A stretch of 64,000 bases of DNA from Euonymus europaeus (taxonomy: Eukaryota > Streptophyta > Magnoliopsida > Celastrales > Celastraceae). The notes beneath the pieces are model-generated. The model did no database searches, was not told where the DNA came from, and worked only from the letters and a program-made list of their open reading frames with translations. Numbering within the stretch: position 1 is the stretch's first letter; the number at the start of each line of letters is the position of its first letter. Below are positions 48,501-58,715 of the stretch, in pieces. A program made the position numbers and the translations under genes. Location: contig OY756963.1 in the NCBI GenBank assembly GCA_963580455.1, forward strand, positions 24,075,555 to 24,139,554. Direction: 5' to 3'.

Positions 48501-48843
48501 CTTTTTGATGGCAAAACTGATTGGTAGGTGTATTATGGTGAAATGTTGTATAATGACATAGAAATGATCAAAGCCATTTTGATGAGGCTTAAGTTTTTAC
48601 TAATGACTCCAGGTAATTGTTGGAAGTTTCATCTGGGGTGGTTCAAAGACAAAAACAAAGAAAGGCGAAGGTTCGGATGGTGGAAGAGATGCAGAACACG
48701 AGACAGATGACAATCCTGTAAGCCCATCTGCACCACTACCAAGTCAGAGTCTCAATCCAACCTCTTCAGTTGGTATATGGCCTGGTACACGGCCAATGGA
48801 CATGCGTAATGCACATGTTGACATTGACTTGATGCGCAGTTGA
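45534..48843 (+). CDS. AT-hook motif nuclear-localized protein (AHL family, two AT hooks)
   Basis: Five exons (45534-45960, 47251-47318, 47857-47988, 48256-48417, 48613-48843) give 339 residues. A Ser/Gly-rich N-terminus is followed by two AT hooks, KRKRGRPRKYG (about 89-99) and KRGRGRPPGTGRKQQ (about 123-137). These bind the minor groove of AT-rich DNA. The PPC/DUF296 domain follows (about 153-275: GFTPHVLTVAVGEDI, GRFEILCLSGSYL, GGVGGMLIAATPVQVIVGSF). Two hooks plus an intron-containing gene place it in the intron-bearing AHL clade. The start MDQRDAMGLSGSPSYYMHRG resembles AHL9-like proteins. AHLs form trimers through the PPC domain and regulate growth, flowering and immunity genes. Intron 1 is nearly 1.3 kb. 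Confidence 0.93.
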
Positions 48844-49539
48844 GTATCGTTTGACAGTTTGATGAGCACAATATATTGCCGAATTAAAGGGGCACTGGAA
48901 TTCAATTTTTCAGAAGTTCGATGATGGACAAAAGCCAGCTGATTCCTGACTTGATATTTTTTCAGTTGTCGGTATGGACAGCGAGGATGTAGTCATATTT
49001 TCTAACTTAATGACATCTTAGTTCATGATTTAGTTGTCATGCTTTTAACTGCTTTTGTAACCAAGAAAATATAAGCTGTAGTACGATTTGTGGCAGCTTG
49101 GATTATATCAGCAAGATGGATTTGACTAAAGGAGAGATTTTCTTCTATTACTTATTCCATTGTATGCGTTAGAGTTGCATCATATCATCAGCATTATCAC
49201 TCGAGCCTTTATCTCGAAAGTTTGGGATCAATTACATGAATTTGAGTTGAGAGAAAATCAAAGGCCATCCATTATGTTACAGCCTGCAGATTGAGACCTC
49301 TTAACCCGTCGTGCCACATGAGAAGGCGCTTGAAGATTCTTGCATGATCTGCCTATGTTGACAAACCTTAGGGTTTCAAAGAAAGTCCTCACTTATCACA
49401 AATAAATATGGAAAATAAATTTAGAATTATCCGTTAATACGCGTAACACATTACGTATATTCATTTACGTCATTCATTTCTACTTAGGATCAAGTTCAAG
49501 TTTATTTTAAGAGTTTCTCGTGGGCATTTTTTTTTTGCT
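48844..49539. other. 3' flank of the AHL gene
   Basis: This holds the 3' untranslated region and spacer. No coding feature is seen. Confidence 0.5.
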
Positions 49540-49743
49540 TCAAGCATCTGACCAATATATTTCAAACTGACCCCAATCTTTCTCAGACACTCCCAATGCC
49601 TTCTAAACTGCCCCGGAAGCATCAACAATATTGTTAGGACATGGAGGCTGGTAATCATGGGCAGGATCGCATCCCATAGTCGAGTCACATTCGTCAACTA
49701 CTAGTGCCTTAACTCTTCTGCCATTACTAATGAGAAAAAGCTT
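49540..49743 (-). pseudogene. Relic of a ripening-related/kiwellin-type (double-psi barwin fold) protein gene
   Basis: Minus-strand reading gives [18 protein letters not shown], then [20 protein letters not shown], then SGAV, a stop, KALGVSEKDWGQFEIYWSDA and a stop. The order [28 protein letters not shown] is characteristic of plant ripening-related/kiwellin secreted proteins. An in-frame TAG replaces the expected Trp or Gln codon. No signal peptide or upstream part is recognisable. About 65 residues of the C-terminal half remain. Confidence 0.72.
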
Positions 49744-50521
49744 ATATAGACTAACCACACAAAGTAATTGTCGTCAGATGCAAGGTGAAGATAATTGTTT
49801 GTTTACAATGTTGTACAAAGTAGAGAGTTGTGTATTTACCATTGATGACCTCCTCATTAGCAGATGTATTTTCTCTTGGTACTAACTTTTGTTTAGTTTC
49901 AGATTCAAGAAGTGTCTCAATGTTATTGTTTTTTCCTCCAGTATCGCGACATCTCCGTTCTTGTTCAAAGATCAAACCAAGGATGATCAAACCTCAGAAG
50001 AACCTAATTTAGCTGGATTCATTTTGTTTTATCAGACTGAAAGATCCTTGTCCTGGAGTACTGAGACAAAAACATTGTTTAATGTAATATATTAATTCAG
50101 AAAACTTGAGTGTGCTAACTTAGTTCACCCAGATCTCTCTGTCAATTGGTAGTTTTAATCTGAACTTTTGAGCCGGAAAAATGTCGTCTTGTCTACAGTA
50201 GAACCGCAGAAGATGACTAGGAACAATGCCAACACCGGCAATCGGTCTCCCAGAATGATGATTCAAAGAACATAGAAAAATTGGATCTCCTAAATTCCTG
50301 TCCTCATCGAGGGAACAATAAACAAAGCTTAGCACCTTATAGACATTACTCGATAATTAGTTAACAAGCATTTACAAAAAGGTTGGATTCCAACAAGATA
50401 ATCAAGCTTGCCAATAACAGAGTAAATTTACATTTGCATCATGCTTCATGACCAAGACAACCAGTGTCAAACAAAAGGAGATAACCAGACCGGAAACTAC
50501 CACCTGTACTTATCTTGGTAA
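49744..50521. other. Spacer and 3' flank of the MCTP gene
   Basis: The right part includes the 3' untranslated region of the minus-strand MCTP gene. A minus-strand frame at 49751-49990 is of unknown meaning and shows no family match. Confidence 0.45.
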
Positions 50522-53500
50522 TTAAAGCATACTATCGGTCCTAGCAGGCAAACGACGAAAGAAGTTGATGGGAGCTGATGGCATTTTATGCCTGAGCTTG
50601 GGATGCCTCATAATAAAAAGCCCAGCTAGAAGAACTAGAACTTGGAAAGGTGTCACATATAATGTCACGGCAGCCACAAGACAGAATATCATAAATATAA
50701 CTGTGGACCGAGGATCTCGCCAGCTCAGGATTCCCAATAGCCGCTCCCCTTGGGTAGCGACGTCTCCCACAACGGTCTGAATCCTCCCTGCAACACTCCT
50801 TAGCCGATCGTACCTCATCCGGATAATGTCTGAGCCGCGTGATGATGGAAATGTGTCGAACTCCTCGTCGAGCTCATCAGGATGCACAGCATCTGCATAA
50901 GATATTCTTGGGTCCATGTGCGGAGGGTATCTTGGCCGAGAACGAAAGTTCCAAGCCCCAATTAGGAACATGTACAGAAACACAGTAGGAAGAATTAGTT
51001 CCGGAAAGCACAGAAGCATCACAAAAAGGAGATGTACCAGCACTGTCGTAATGGGGTTCTTCCACATGCATACTTCCCCAAACCATTTTCCAACAACAAG
51101 AAATCCTGATAAAACTGTAATCAAACGGAAAAAGTTTGCCTTGCTGCGCCTCATGCTCCAAAGATGAGAGTCAGCATCAGACATGTATTCAACTATTTCT
51201 TTCCTAAGAGGAGGTTCTGCACGACTAAGACGAGCGGCCACTATACTGACAGCTTGGTGACGTAGCATGTCCTGCTGCATCATTGTCAATGGCCTTACAT
51301 AATGCATCTTTGGCAAAAGGGGTCGCGAATATTGATTCATCATGTTCACCAGTGATGTGTACGTAAACCGTATGGCCAGATGCAGCTCACCCATCTTTTT
51401 CACACCAGAGGGTTGCAGAACTAGCAGCGGGTAGGAGTGCGTATAAACACGCCCACTTTCAAGAGTGGAAATTCGAACTCGAACCTTCCCAACTTTTATA
51501 TCCTTGTTGCCATTTGAACTACCAATATGGTTGTCATCAAAAACTCCGACAGCCAGAACTGTGGCTGGATCATAAACCTCCCAAGTATATTGCTCATTGT
51601 ACTTCGGGCTCAGGCTGTTGATTATGGTTCGCGTCCTAATCCACTTGTGACCATATTTTGCTACACAATATGTATCTGCTGTACCATTTCCATCTCTTGT
51701 TTTCATTGGGTGGAGCCCATCAGCATTTAGAATGCCGAGCTCCAAGACACCAATTGATGACTTCCAGAGCTGCTTAGCTGTGGGTCGAAGATCACTGCTG
51801 TACTGAGTTGGCTCGTCAAGCACATGGTATCCTCCATCAAGGCAGACACGAACGTGAAGTCTGCTAGAAAACTTATCTTTCTTCGCCTGCTTCTCATCCA
51901 ATGCATCTGAGGTAGACTTTTCAAGATTGAACCACCGACTCCGTATGAACCGATCATCAGCACGCTTCTCAACAGTGTTCAATGGTATAACAACTTTCCC
52001 CAGGGTCTCATCTTTGTTGGATCCTACACGATCTTCAACCGAAAGAATCAAATGATCTTCAAAGGGTTCAGCAGCAACAAACATGAAATCCTCATTCCAG
52101 ACTGGATTCACAGTACGAGTTTGAACCACCTTTGTCCTTAAAATTTGGTTCCCAATCTGTACTTTAACACATGCATCAGGGAACCGATTATTGTCTACAA
52201 TCAAATCTTGTGCTTCAACCACATTAACACGAACATACCATAATCTTGGAGAATGGTAAACTTTGGAGCGGATGGGTGTAGAGATGAATGAAGAACCATC
52301 TGAGGCAGTGATAGTATCTGAATGCCAAGCATCAGAAAAAGCCTCATCAGCTTGGGTTCCGTACCAGACAGCAAGCATCAGTTCCCCTTTCTCTTTCTCT
52401 CTCTCTCCTTTCCTATCTTCAAGCCTATACCATTCCGGAGCCAAAGGACTGTTTGGTGGAACTCTTGTAGGAACTTCATTGAGATCAAACCTTACAATTC
52501 CCACAAAGTCATCTTTGATCAGATTCTTGTCTTTGACCACAACTTCCAGCAAAGAAGACTGCATCCTATCCCTTGCGAAGGCAAATACCTCGCTCCATTC
52601 AGGATTTTGCTTCTTCTCATAGTACTTTGTAACTCCTTTGTAGTTTCCAATTTTCACTTCTACATATGGATCGAGGCTCCCCGTCACATCCTTGGAGGGA
52701 AGGCCACGAGCTTTAACAACTCGTACAAAAAGGTATCCCATCTGTTCAACAAGATCATAAGTGCCGACTGGCCGGTCTCCTCGTATGACTCGTCCTCCAA
52801 CAACTTGCCCTCCTCCCAGGAAAGGACTTGTCTCTTTAAGTGCATAATCAGCTGGTTGTGATGATGGACCAGAATACATGTGAACAAATTTAGAAGCCTG
52901 TGGTTCAGACTTCATCTCATTAGCTGCATAATTAATTGGTTGTTCATGAGCTGCTGAGGAAATATGTTGCTTCTCTTGCACATTTTTCTGGTTTGGAAGA
53001 TGACGAAACGTGTGTCTTGACTCAGCCTTGTGTTTAGAGAATGGATTCATTACTGAACTTATAAGTCCTTCTACCAATCCCGGAGCTTGGGTTGAGCGAG
53101 AATCTTCAAAGGAGGATTGCATTGCAGGAAGAGGATTTGTAGATCTTAGGGAAGGGTCATCAGTGAAAAAGACTTTCAAGCCAAGCTCACCTTTGATACG
53201 AGAGAAGATGCCTCGTTTCTCCAGAGGATAATGCAGAGCAACAGCATCAGAAACGGGAACAAATGACGTCCCAGTGAGTCGAACCTTTCCAAGAAATAAT
53301 TTGGCATTGCTCGTTTTATTATGGTTGTAAACACAGGCCTCAAGAATCAGATTTGATAGGTTATTTGGATCAGAAATGTTGAAATAAAAACTCTCATTCC
53401 AAACAGGGTTGAGATCTTTGTCTTTTGTAGTGGTGCAGAATTTCTGGTTATCAAAATGAAGCTCCACAAAAGCACTGGATGAACCCTGCCCATCTTTTGG

Positions 53501-53551
53501 CATGAGATCACGAGCACCCATGACCTCAACCGCAAGCTTGAGATTACTCAT
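50522..53551 (-). CDS. Multiple C2 domain and transmembrane region protein (MCTP, FTIP/QUIRKY family)
   Basis: One uninterrupted coding exon encodes 1009 residues. Four C2 domains occur at about 1-110 (LKLAVEVMGARDLMPKDGQG), 265-390 (LFVRVVKARGLPSKDVTGSL), 430-560 (LWYVRVNVVEAQDLI) and 595-730 (GVLELGILNADGLHPMKTRD). The C-terminal PRT_C region (about 850-1009) has two hydrophobic hairpins (VHLLFVMLLCFPELILPTVF and FMIFCLVAAVTLYVTPFQVL) and the family end FFRRLPARTDSML. MCTPs are ER proteins whose C2 domains contact the plasma membrane, especially at plasmodesmata. Relatives QUIRKY and FTIP1 act in organ shape and florigen transport. Sequence order and length look closest to the Arabidopsis MCTP7 group. 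Acidic Ca-binding loops look complete in several C2 domains but not in the first. Plus-strand frames inside are shadows. Confidence 0.96.
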   Translation of the reverse strand: MSNLKLAVEVMGARDLMPKDGQGSSSAFVELHFDNQKFCTTTKDKDLNPVWNESFYFNISDPNNLSNLILEACVYNHNKTSNAKLFLGKVRLTGTSFVPVSDAVALHYPLEKRGIFSRIKGELGLKVFFTDDPSLRSTNPLPAMQSSFEDSRSTQAPGLVEGLISSVMNPFSKHKAESRHTFRHLPNQKNVQEKQHISSAAHEQPINYAANEMKSEPQASKFVHMYSGPSSQPADYALKETSPFLGGGQVVGGRVIRGDRPVGTYDLVEQMGYLFVRVVKARGLPSKDVTGSLDPYVEVKIGNYKGVTKYYEKKQNPEWSEVFAFARDRMQSSLLEVVVKDKNLIKDDFVGIVRFDLNEVPTRVPPNSPLAPEWYRLEDRKGEREKEKGELMLAVWYGTQADEAFSDAWHSDTITASDGSSFISTPIRSKVYHSPRLWYVRVNVVEAQDLIVDNNRFPDACVKVQIGNQILRTKVVQTRTVNPVWNEDFMFVAAEPFEDHLILSVEDRVGSNKDETLGKVVIPLNTVEKRADDRFIRSRWFNLEKSTSDALDEKQAKKDKFSSRLHVRVCLDGGYHVLDEPTQYSSDLRPTAKQLWKSSIGVLELGILNADGLHPMKTRDGNGTADTYCVAKYGHKWIRTRTIINSLSPKYNEQYTWEVYDPATVLAVGVFDDNHIGSSNGNKDIKVGKVRVRISTLESGRVYTHSYPLLVLQPSGVKKMGELHLAIRFTYTSLVNMMNQYSRPLLPKMHYVRPLTMMQQDMLRHQAVSIVAARLSRAEPPLRKEIVEYMSDADSHLWSMRRSKANFFRLITVLSGFLVVGKWFGEVCMWKNPITTVLVHLLFVMLLCFPELILPTVFLYMFLIGAWNFRSRPRYPPHMDPRISYADAVHPDELDEEFDTFPSSRGSDIIRMRYDRLRSVAGRIQTVVGDVATQGERLLGILSWRDPRSTVIFMIFCLVAAVTLYVTPFQVLVLLAGLFIMRHPKLRHKMPSAPINFFRRLPARTDSML

Positions 53552-53945
53552 CGAGTTTTCAAATTAATAATTGACTGGTGAAGGGAAATATATGTAATTG
53601 CTCGAAGCAACTGGCAAGGAAACAGTACACCTGAGAAGATTTTAGAAATCAAGAAAAAAATCAGTTTGTCAGCTACAGAATATTCAATGCTACAGCATTA
53701 TGAATGATCATCAAACGTAAAATTTTATCTACTTATATAAATGAGTGTTTCTGAACCATAAGGGAAGGATGACATGGGTGGAGGCTTTCAATCTGATGCA
53801 CAAGAAAGCTAATTATAATAAAAAAAAGTTGACTTACAAGACACACAATAAGACTAAAAGCTGTATTACACCTATGGAAAATATACTTCAGAGCCTTTTC
53901 AATTATTTGCACTATAACATTGTCCCAGCTATATAAATTAAATCA

Positions 53946-54113
53946 AATATTACATTTTTGTAAACAAGCCAAATTGGTAGGTTCAAATCAATAGTTCTAA
54001 AATAAAATCATGAAGGACTTACTACTGTAAATATTGCATTTTTGTAAACAAGCCAAATTGGTATGTTCAAATCAATAGTTCTAAAATAAAATCGTGAAGA
54101 ACGTACTACTGCA
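53946..54113. repeat. Tandem duplication, period 84 bp
   Basis: ATTTTTGTAAACAAGCCAAA occurs at 53954 and again at 54038. Both are followed by TTGGTAxGTTCAAATCAATA and GTTCTAAAATAAAATC. The two copies differ at only a few bases. It lies in the MCTP leader intron. Confidence 0.92.
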
Positions 54114-54160
54114 CCACAGATAAAACATGCACGAAAAAAAAAGAATGCAGTTCTCATTTT

Positions 54161-54402
54161 CTTATCTATTCACATTAGATAGAGAAAAAAATAGGCTGTT
54201 TTTGTCATTTTTTACCCGAGCGAGGAATTGTAGCCTATTAACCAATAACAAACACAAACCGGAATTAACAACCCTCGTTATCTTATCTATTCAGATTAGA
54301 TACAGAAAAAAATGGGCTGTTTTTGCCATTTTTTACCCAAACGAGGAATTGTAGCCTATTAACCAATAACCAACACGAACCCGAATTAACAACCCTCAAT
54401 GT
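54161..54402. repeat. Tandem duplication, period 121 bp
   Basis: CTTATCTATTCACATTAGAT (54161) and CTTATCTATTCAGATTAGAT (54282) start two near-identical units. Both run through GAGGAATTGTAGCCTATTAA to GGAATTAACAACCCTC or CGAATTAACAACCCTC. This too is in the MCTP leader intron, shortly after the 84 bp duplication. Confidence 0.92.
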
Positions 54403-55668
54403 TAATCCACTATCTGCTACTACTTTCCAAAAGTTGAACGAGATGCAATAGATCAGGTATATAGCTTGATGAGATTTATTAAAATAAATTCATAAGCCAT
54501 ACCATGTCAAATCACTGTCGTTTCTTCGGCTTAACATTAAAGCACATAAATTTAAGATTCCACTTATTATGTAATGGTTGTTGATAAATATGGAACAGAG
54601 TTTGATGAATTTAATGAGCCAGATTGCATACATCCGAAGCTCCATATGTTTCACTGATTATGCATAAACTATTTCATTAAACCTCAGATTAGCTTATTCA
54701 ATTATCTTCCTCTCAAATATTCTGAAAACATAAAAGTACAAACACAAAATAAAAGGAAAAGGAATTACTTTTCAAAAACTCCAACACTTTCAGGATCTTA
54801 ACATGAAAAATATTCAAAGAATTGGCTGACAAAATTACCAAGAGGGGAACAAAAGGCAGGAAGTAGTTTACTAATCTAGATTCTCTTTCCACAACTTTCT
54901 CCATAACCAAAAAGGGGCAATAACTTTTAGATCCTTCATCAAACTTTTCAATTTGTCAACAGAGATTAGTTAATAAAGTGATTTATATAGTCTAGAATCA
55001 AATTAATCAATCAATCCTTAAAATAATTTCTCAAGAATCAAATAAATAGGAAAACCCCAAAAGCTTAAAACATGGTGGGAAAGACCTATCATGCCTTAAT
55101 TTAGCTGAAGCCACTACATACAAACATCAGAATATCCAAAACCCAGAAGCAGACAACTACAGTCTCAACGAAGCTTCCTCTCCACAAAACTTTGATATCT
55201 CAAAATTCAATCAGCCATCGAAAAATCACAAGCCTTTCCAAACTTCATGAAAACCCAACCCACAAAGCAAAGTGAAGAGGAAGAAGAAGAAAGAAAAACT
55301 CACCTTTGACCGCTAGTATTCAGTAACTGAGAGGTTCAATTTAAGGAGCTGGAAGAAAAGGTGATGATCAGAGACTTCGTGGAAACGATAGAGAAACTTC
55401 AAACCAAAGAGAGATGAGAAAGTACCTTTGACGTTTCAGAGAAAGTTCCTAGAGTAGTTAAAATGGGTGCTTTCTATGAAAACGGAGAACGAAAGAGAGA
55501 GGAGTCCTGCAATTTGGTCTTGCTCTCTCCATTTTGAAGACTTCTCTGAATGAAAACGAGTACCTGCCTTATCATTAACGTCGGTTTTGAGTTAGTACTC
55601 CAATCAGCTCCAAACACGTGTTAAACTCAACTAGTAAACTAACTAAATCTACCATCTTTGAATGCAAA

Positions 55669-55673
<5 letters not shown>

Positions 55674-55700
<27 letters not shown>
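55674..55700. repeat. (CT)n microsatellite
   Basis: An uninterrupted CT run of about 27 bases lies upstream of the MCTP leader. GA/CT tracts near plant promoters can bind GAGA-binding factors, but here that is only a possibility. Confidence 0.9.
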
Positions 55701-57299
55701 AAAAACGGAACTGCTCTCATGGATACGTTAATGACTAAATCCCCCTATTAAATGCTAACCCAAAATACTTTATTCTGTATAAACCCAATTTTGCAAAAGT
55801 TAGTAGATAACAATTGGTTAAAGGTGAGAAAACGACACAATATCAAACAAAATTGGGTTAACATCACGTACCATGAGTGGAGTTGGTGATGCCTGCTAGA
55901 ATGTCTAACAAATTATAAATTTATGTAGAAAGTAATGTATGAGAGTGTAAACTGTATCGAATATCGAATATATTAGTTTTTAATGTGGAACGATTATTTT
56001 TACGGAACGAAGGGAGTATACCTGTGTAGTTTTTTAAAAAGAATTTAAAATTTTAATATATAGAAAATATTACAACGGGCCAAATTACAACAGGCGCTGG
56101 CACTCACCAATCACCATGAATGAATGGGGTTAGAAAGCGCAGGTGGGACCTTTTCTAAGGTCAAATTATCGTGAACTTTGTGCAAACTCAATGGTCAAAT
56201 TATATTCGGGGCCCACCAGAATTTCCAATTTAAAATTCTGCTCCTTGCCAACATTAATATTAAATAATTTTTTAATTTAATGTAGTACATGTAGGCCAAA
56301 GAAGATGACCAATAGTTGGTTTTTACTTTTTTAGCGATAAAGACTGTTGAAAAGAAAATTAAAAGCTGCAGACAGCCAGTCATTTCTCAGATCAAATAAA
56401 TTTGATGGGCTATTAAATTTAAAAATTGGGTCTCATTTTTAGAAGTCTTATTTTTATTTTATAAAAATATAATTTTAAATACAATCGAGTCAATATAGCA
56501 CGTATTTTATTATATTTACATCATCAAAACACATATCTTAATATTATTACATTAACAAAATATATCTTCTAATATAAAATTATTATCCAACCATTTACTC
56601 TTTCATTCTCTCATCTATTTTCAAACAAAATTACATTAAAATTCATAATGAGTCCCACATTTTTATAAAAAGTCAAGCCACATCATCATCAACATCTCTC
56701 AATGCACATCAGTAAAAACACATATTTTCATACATTATTCATTCTCCCTCTAAATTCATTAATTGCATTTGCTCTCACATATTTAAGGCACACAGTATTC
56801 ACAATCTTAAAATTGGTGTGTGTGAGTTTAAACACCTGGTCACCTTAGGGAGTGGTCGATACAAATATGTATCCCACATCGGTAGATTTCCACTTGTGTG
56901 TGTAGGATATATAGGATTCCGCGTTACAATTGATTGACCCTTTTGTAATGACGTGTCCTGTCTCTGTATGTGGTTTTCAAAAATCGGTGTGACCTCCTCA
57001 TCTTCCATGTGATAAACGAGTTAGACAAAATAAAGTTCACATAACCTGCAAAGGTATAAGAAAATGCATGTGAAGACACAGTTCTTAAAAAGTATCATGT
57101 CAAAGACATGATATATGCGCATGTCCCACAACATCTCAAATAATTGATTGACATGTGGAGCAATAATGCTTGAAAAATTAGGCATAAAGCATTCGAGCCA
57201 TCCGGACAGGGTGGAAGAACAAATCAAATGACAATAGGATTACAAATAGCGTAGGAGAAAAGTAAAGAATGAAACTTATAAATGACTTCAACAAGCAGA
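55701..57299. other. Spacer upstream of the MCTP gene
   Basis: No gene is seen. Near 56000 the text TACGGAACGAAGGGAGTA matches the consensus end of Stowaway MITEs, but no partner end was found. Short minus-strand frames at 56195-57227 carry no family motif. Confidence 0.4.
56410..56790. mobile_element. MITE-like repeat, same family as 24180-24535
   Basis: ACATCATCAAAACACATATC, TTAACAAAATATATCTTCTA, TTCATTCTCTCATCTATTTT and ATTGCATTTGCTCT follow in the same order as the copy nested in the hAT element. This copy contains a second, shorter run of the same motif (ACATCAGTAAAAACACATAT near 56706). Ends are approximate. Confidence 0.5.
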
Positions 57300-58284
57300 A
57301 AACTAATTAAGCTTGAGCTTCCACCCTTTTCTGCAACCAAGTGACCCTTTCAAGCTCCACAATACCATCTCCATTCAAACTCGAAAACTTTGCTCACTGA
57401 ATGACAACTTGGCTAAGCCATGAGTCACAAAATTTGCATCCCTCCTTACATGAGACACCGACCAAGCTGGAAAGAAAGAGAGAATTCGCTTCATCTCCAA
57501 CACAACCTAGATCCAAACTGAAAAACTCACATCTTCTTCATGAAAACCCAAATCCCGAGCTAATTGCACAACATATAAAGCAGCCGATGCCTCCGCTAGC
57601 GTGGGTTCTAAAAGAGCAAGTCTTACAAAAGTGCTCGCAGCCAGTACCTCTCCTAATTCATCCCTGCATATGACGCCAAAACCAATAGCAGCTTGCTGAT
57701 TATGGAGGGCAGCGTCCTAGTTAATTTCAACAAAATGATTACAAGGGCCATCCCATGATGCTGGTTCCAAATGAAGGTCAGAAGACTGAGAGGGGGAGAT
57801 TTCAGAGATGTTTGGGTTTCTCTATAATCTGAAGCCAGCAAAATACATTGTTTAGCAATTTGGCTTGGGTGCATGAAACTCCCATCATGGACTACCTTGT
57901 TTCTTCGGAGCCATATTAAACGCCATGTTACCACCAATGAACTAAGCTCAAAAGACGAAGAAAGAACCTGTGAAAGGTGTACCCAAAGTTGAGGAAAGGA
58001 TACAGAATCCAAAAAAATCCGACTTTTGATTCCTCATGGTGAGAGCAAATTGGACATGATGGATAATCCATAATATGTCTGCTGGATAAGAAAGAATGGG
58101 TGGGAAGGATTCCATGAAGAGCCCGCCAAAGGAAGACTTTGGTTGAGGGAGGGACCATGAACTTCCATATAGAGAACCAGTAAGAGAAAAAAGTCTCCTG
58201 GAGGTCTAGATGAAGAAGGCTGAGATTTGTTCCTCTATCTCCATGGTCCGATGGTAACCACTCCGCACAGAAGAGACTCCACAA
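57300..58284 (-). pseudogene. 3' remnant of a LINE retrotransposon (zf-RVT and RNase H regions)
   Basis: On the minus strand WKFMVPPSTKVFLWRALHGI, then LPTHSFLSSRHIMDYPSCPI, then CSHHEE is the zinc-binding region that follows plant LINE reverse transcriptases. Further on, LSSLVVTWRLIWLRRNKVVH is the usual linker. Then VEIN, a stop, DAALHNQQAAIGFGVICRDE and LGEVLAAS is the start of an RNase H domain. The frame is broken repeatedly. The reverse transcriptase and endonuclease parts are absent. Confidence 0.85.
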
Positions 58285-58715
58285 ATTGTAAATTGGGCTA
58301 GTTAAACTTTGAAATCACTTGGGTTGGGTGATGACATAGTGATGAATTTTTTGGGGACAAATCATATGAACTTAAAATATCCTGAGTTTCATTCCATTGG
58401 GAGTAATATTATTATGGTCACATGTGCCGTGTTTTGACCTAATTTGCTAAAGTCTTAAGCGAAAAACTTCAAATTTCTATGCGCTAGAACTTAATAGTCT
58501 CATTTTAGATTCTTATTAGATATTCAAAGGGCAAACTTTTATGGTGTTATTATGCATTTCCAAAAGAAAAGAGTTAAACTCGGATAAGATGATTCTGAGC
58601 TTGAAGGTATACATACACACAATGTTGTTTGAATAATTTCATATTTTCATATGCTATTACATGCTAATTTTGTTACCCCTTGTGCAAGTTACAAGGAGTA
58701 AGCCACCTTGTGCCT

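Larger units (their letters stand above)
53631..55313 (-). other. Probable 5'-leader intron of the MCTP gene
   Basis: On the minus strand a donor TCAAAG|GTGAGT (intron begins 55313) and an acceptor ATCTTCTCAG (ends 53631) frame 1.68 kb without coding signal. The start codon lies 80 bases after the acceptor. A second TCAAAG|GTACTT donor at about 55424 could be an alternative. Leader introns of this size are common in this gene family. Confidence 0.6.

Noticed and set aside
52263..52861. Plus-strand frames of 119 and 179 residues inside the MCTP gene
   Set aside because: They are antisense shadows of C2-domain coding sequence with no motifs of their own.
56002..56020. Stowaway MITE end (ACGGAACGAAGGGAGTA)
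   Set aside because: Only one terminus could be found; without the partner end the element cannot be delimited.
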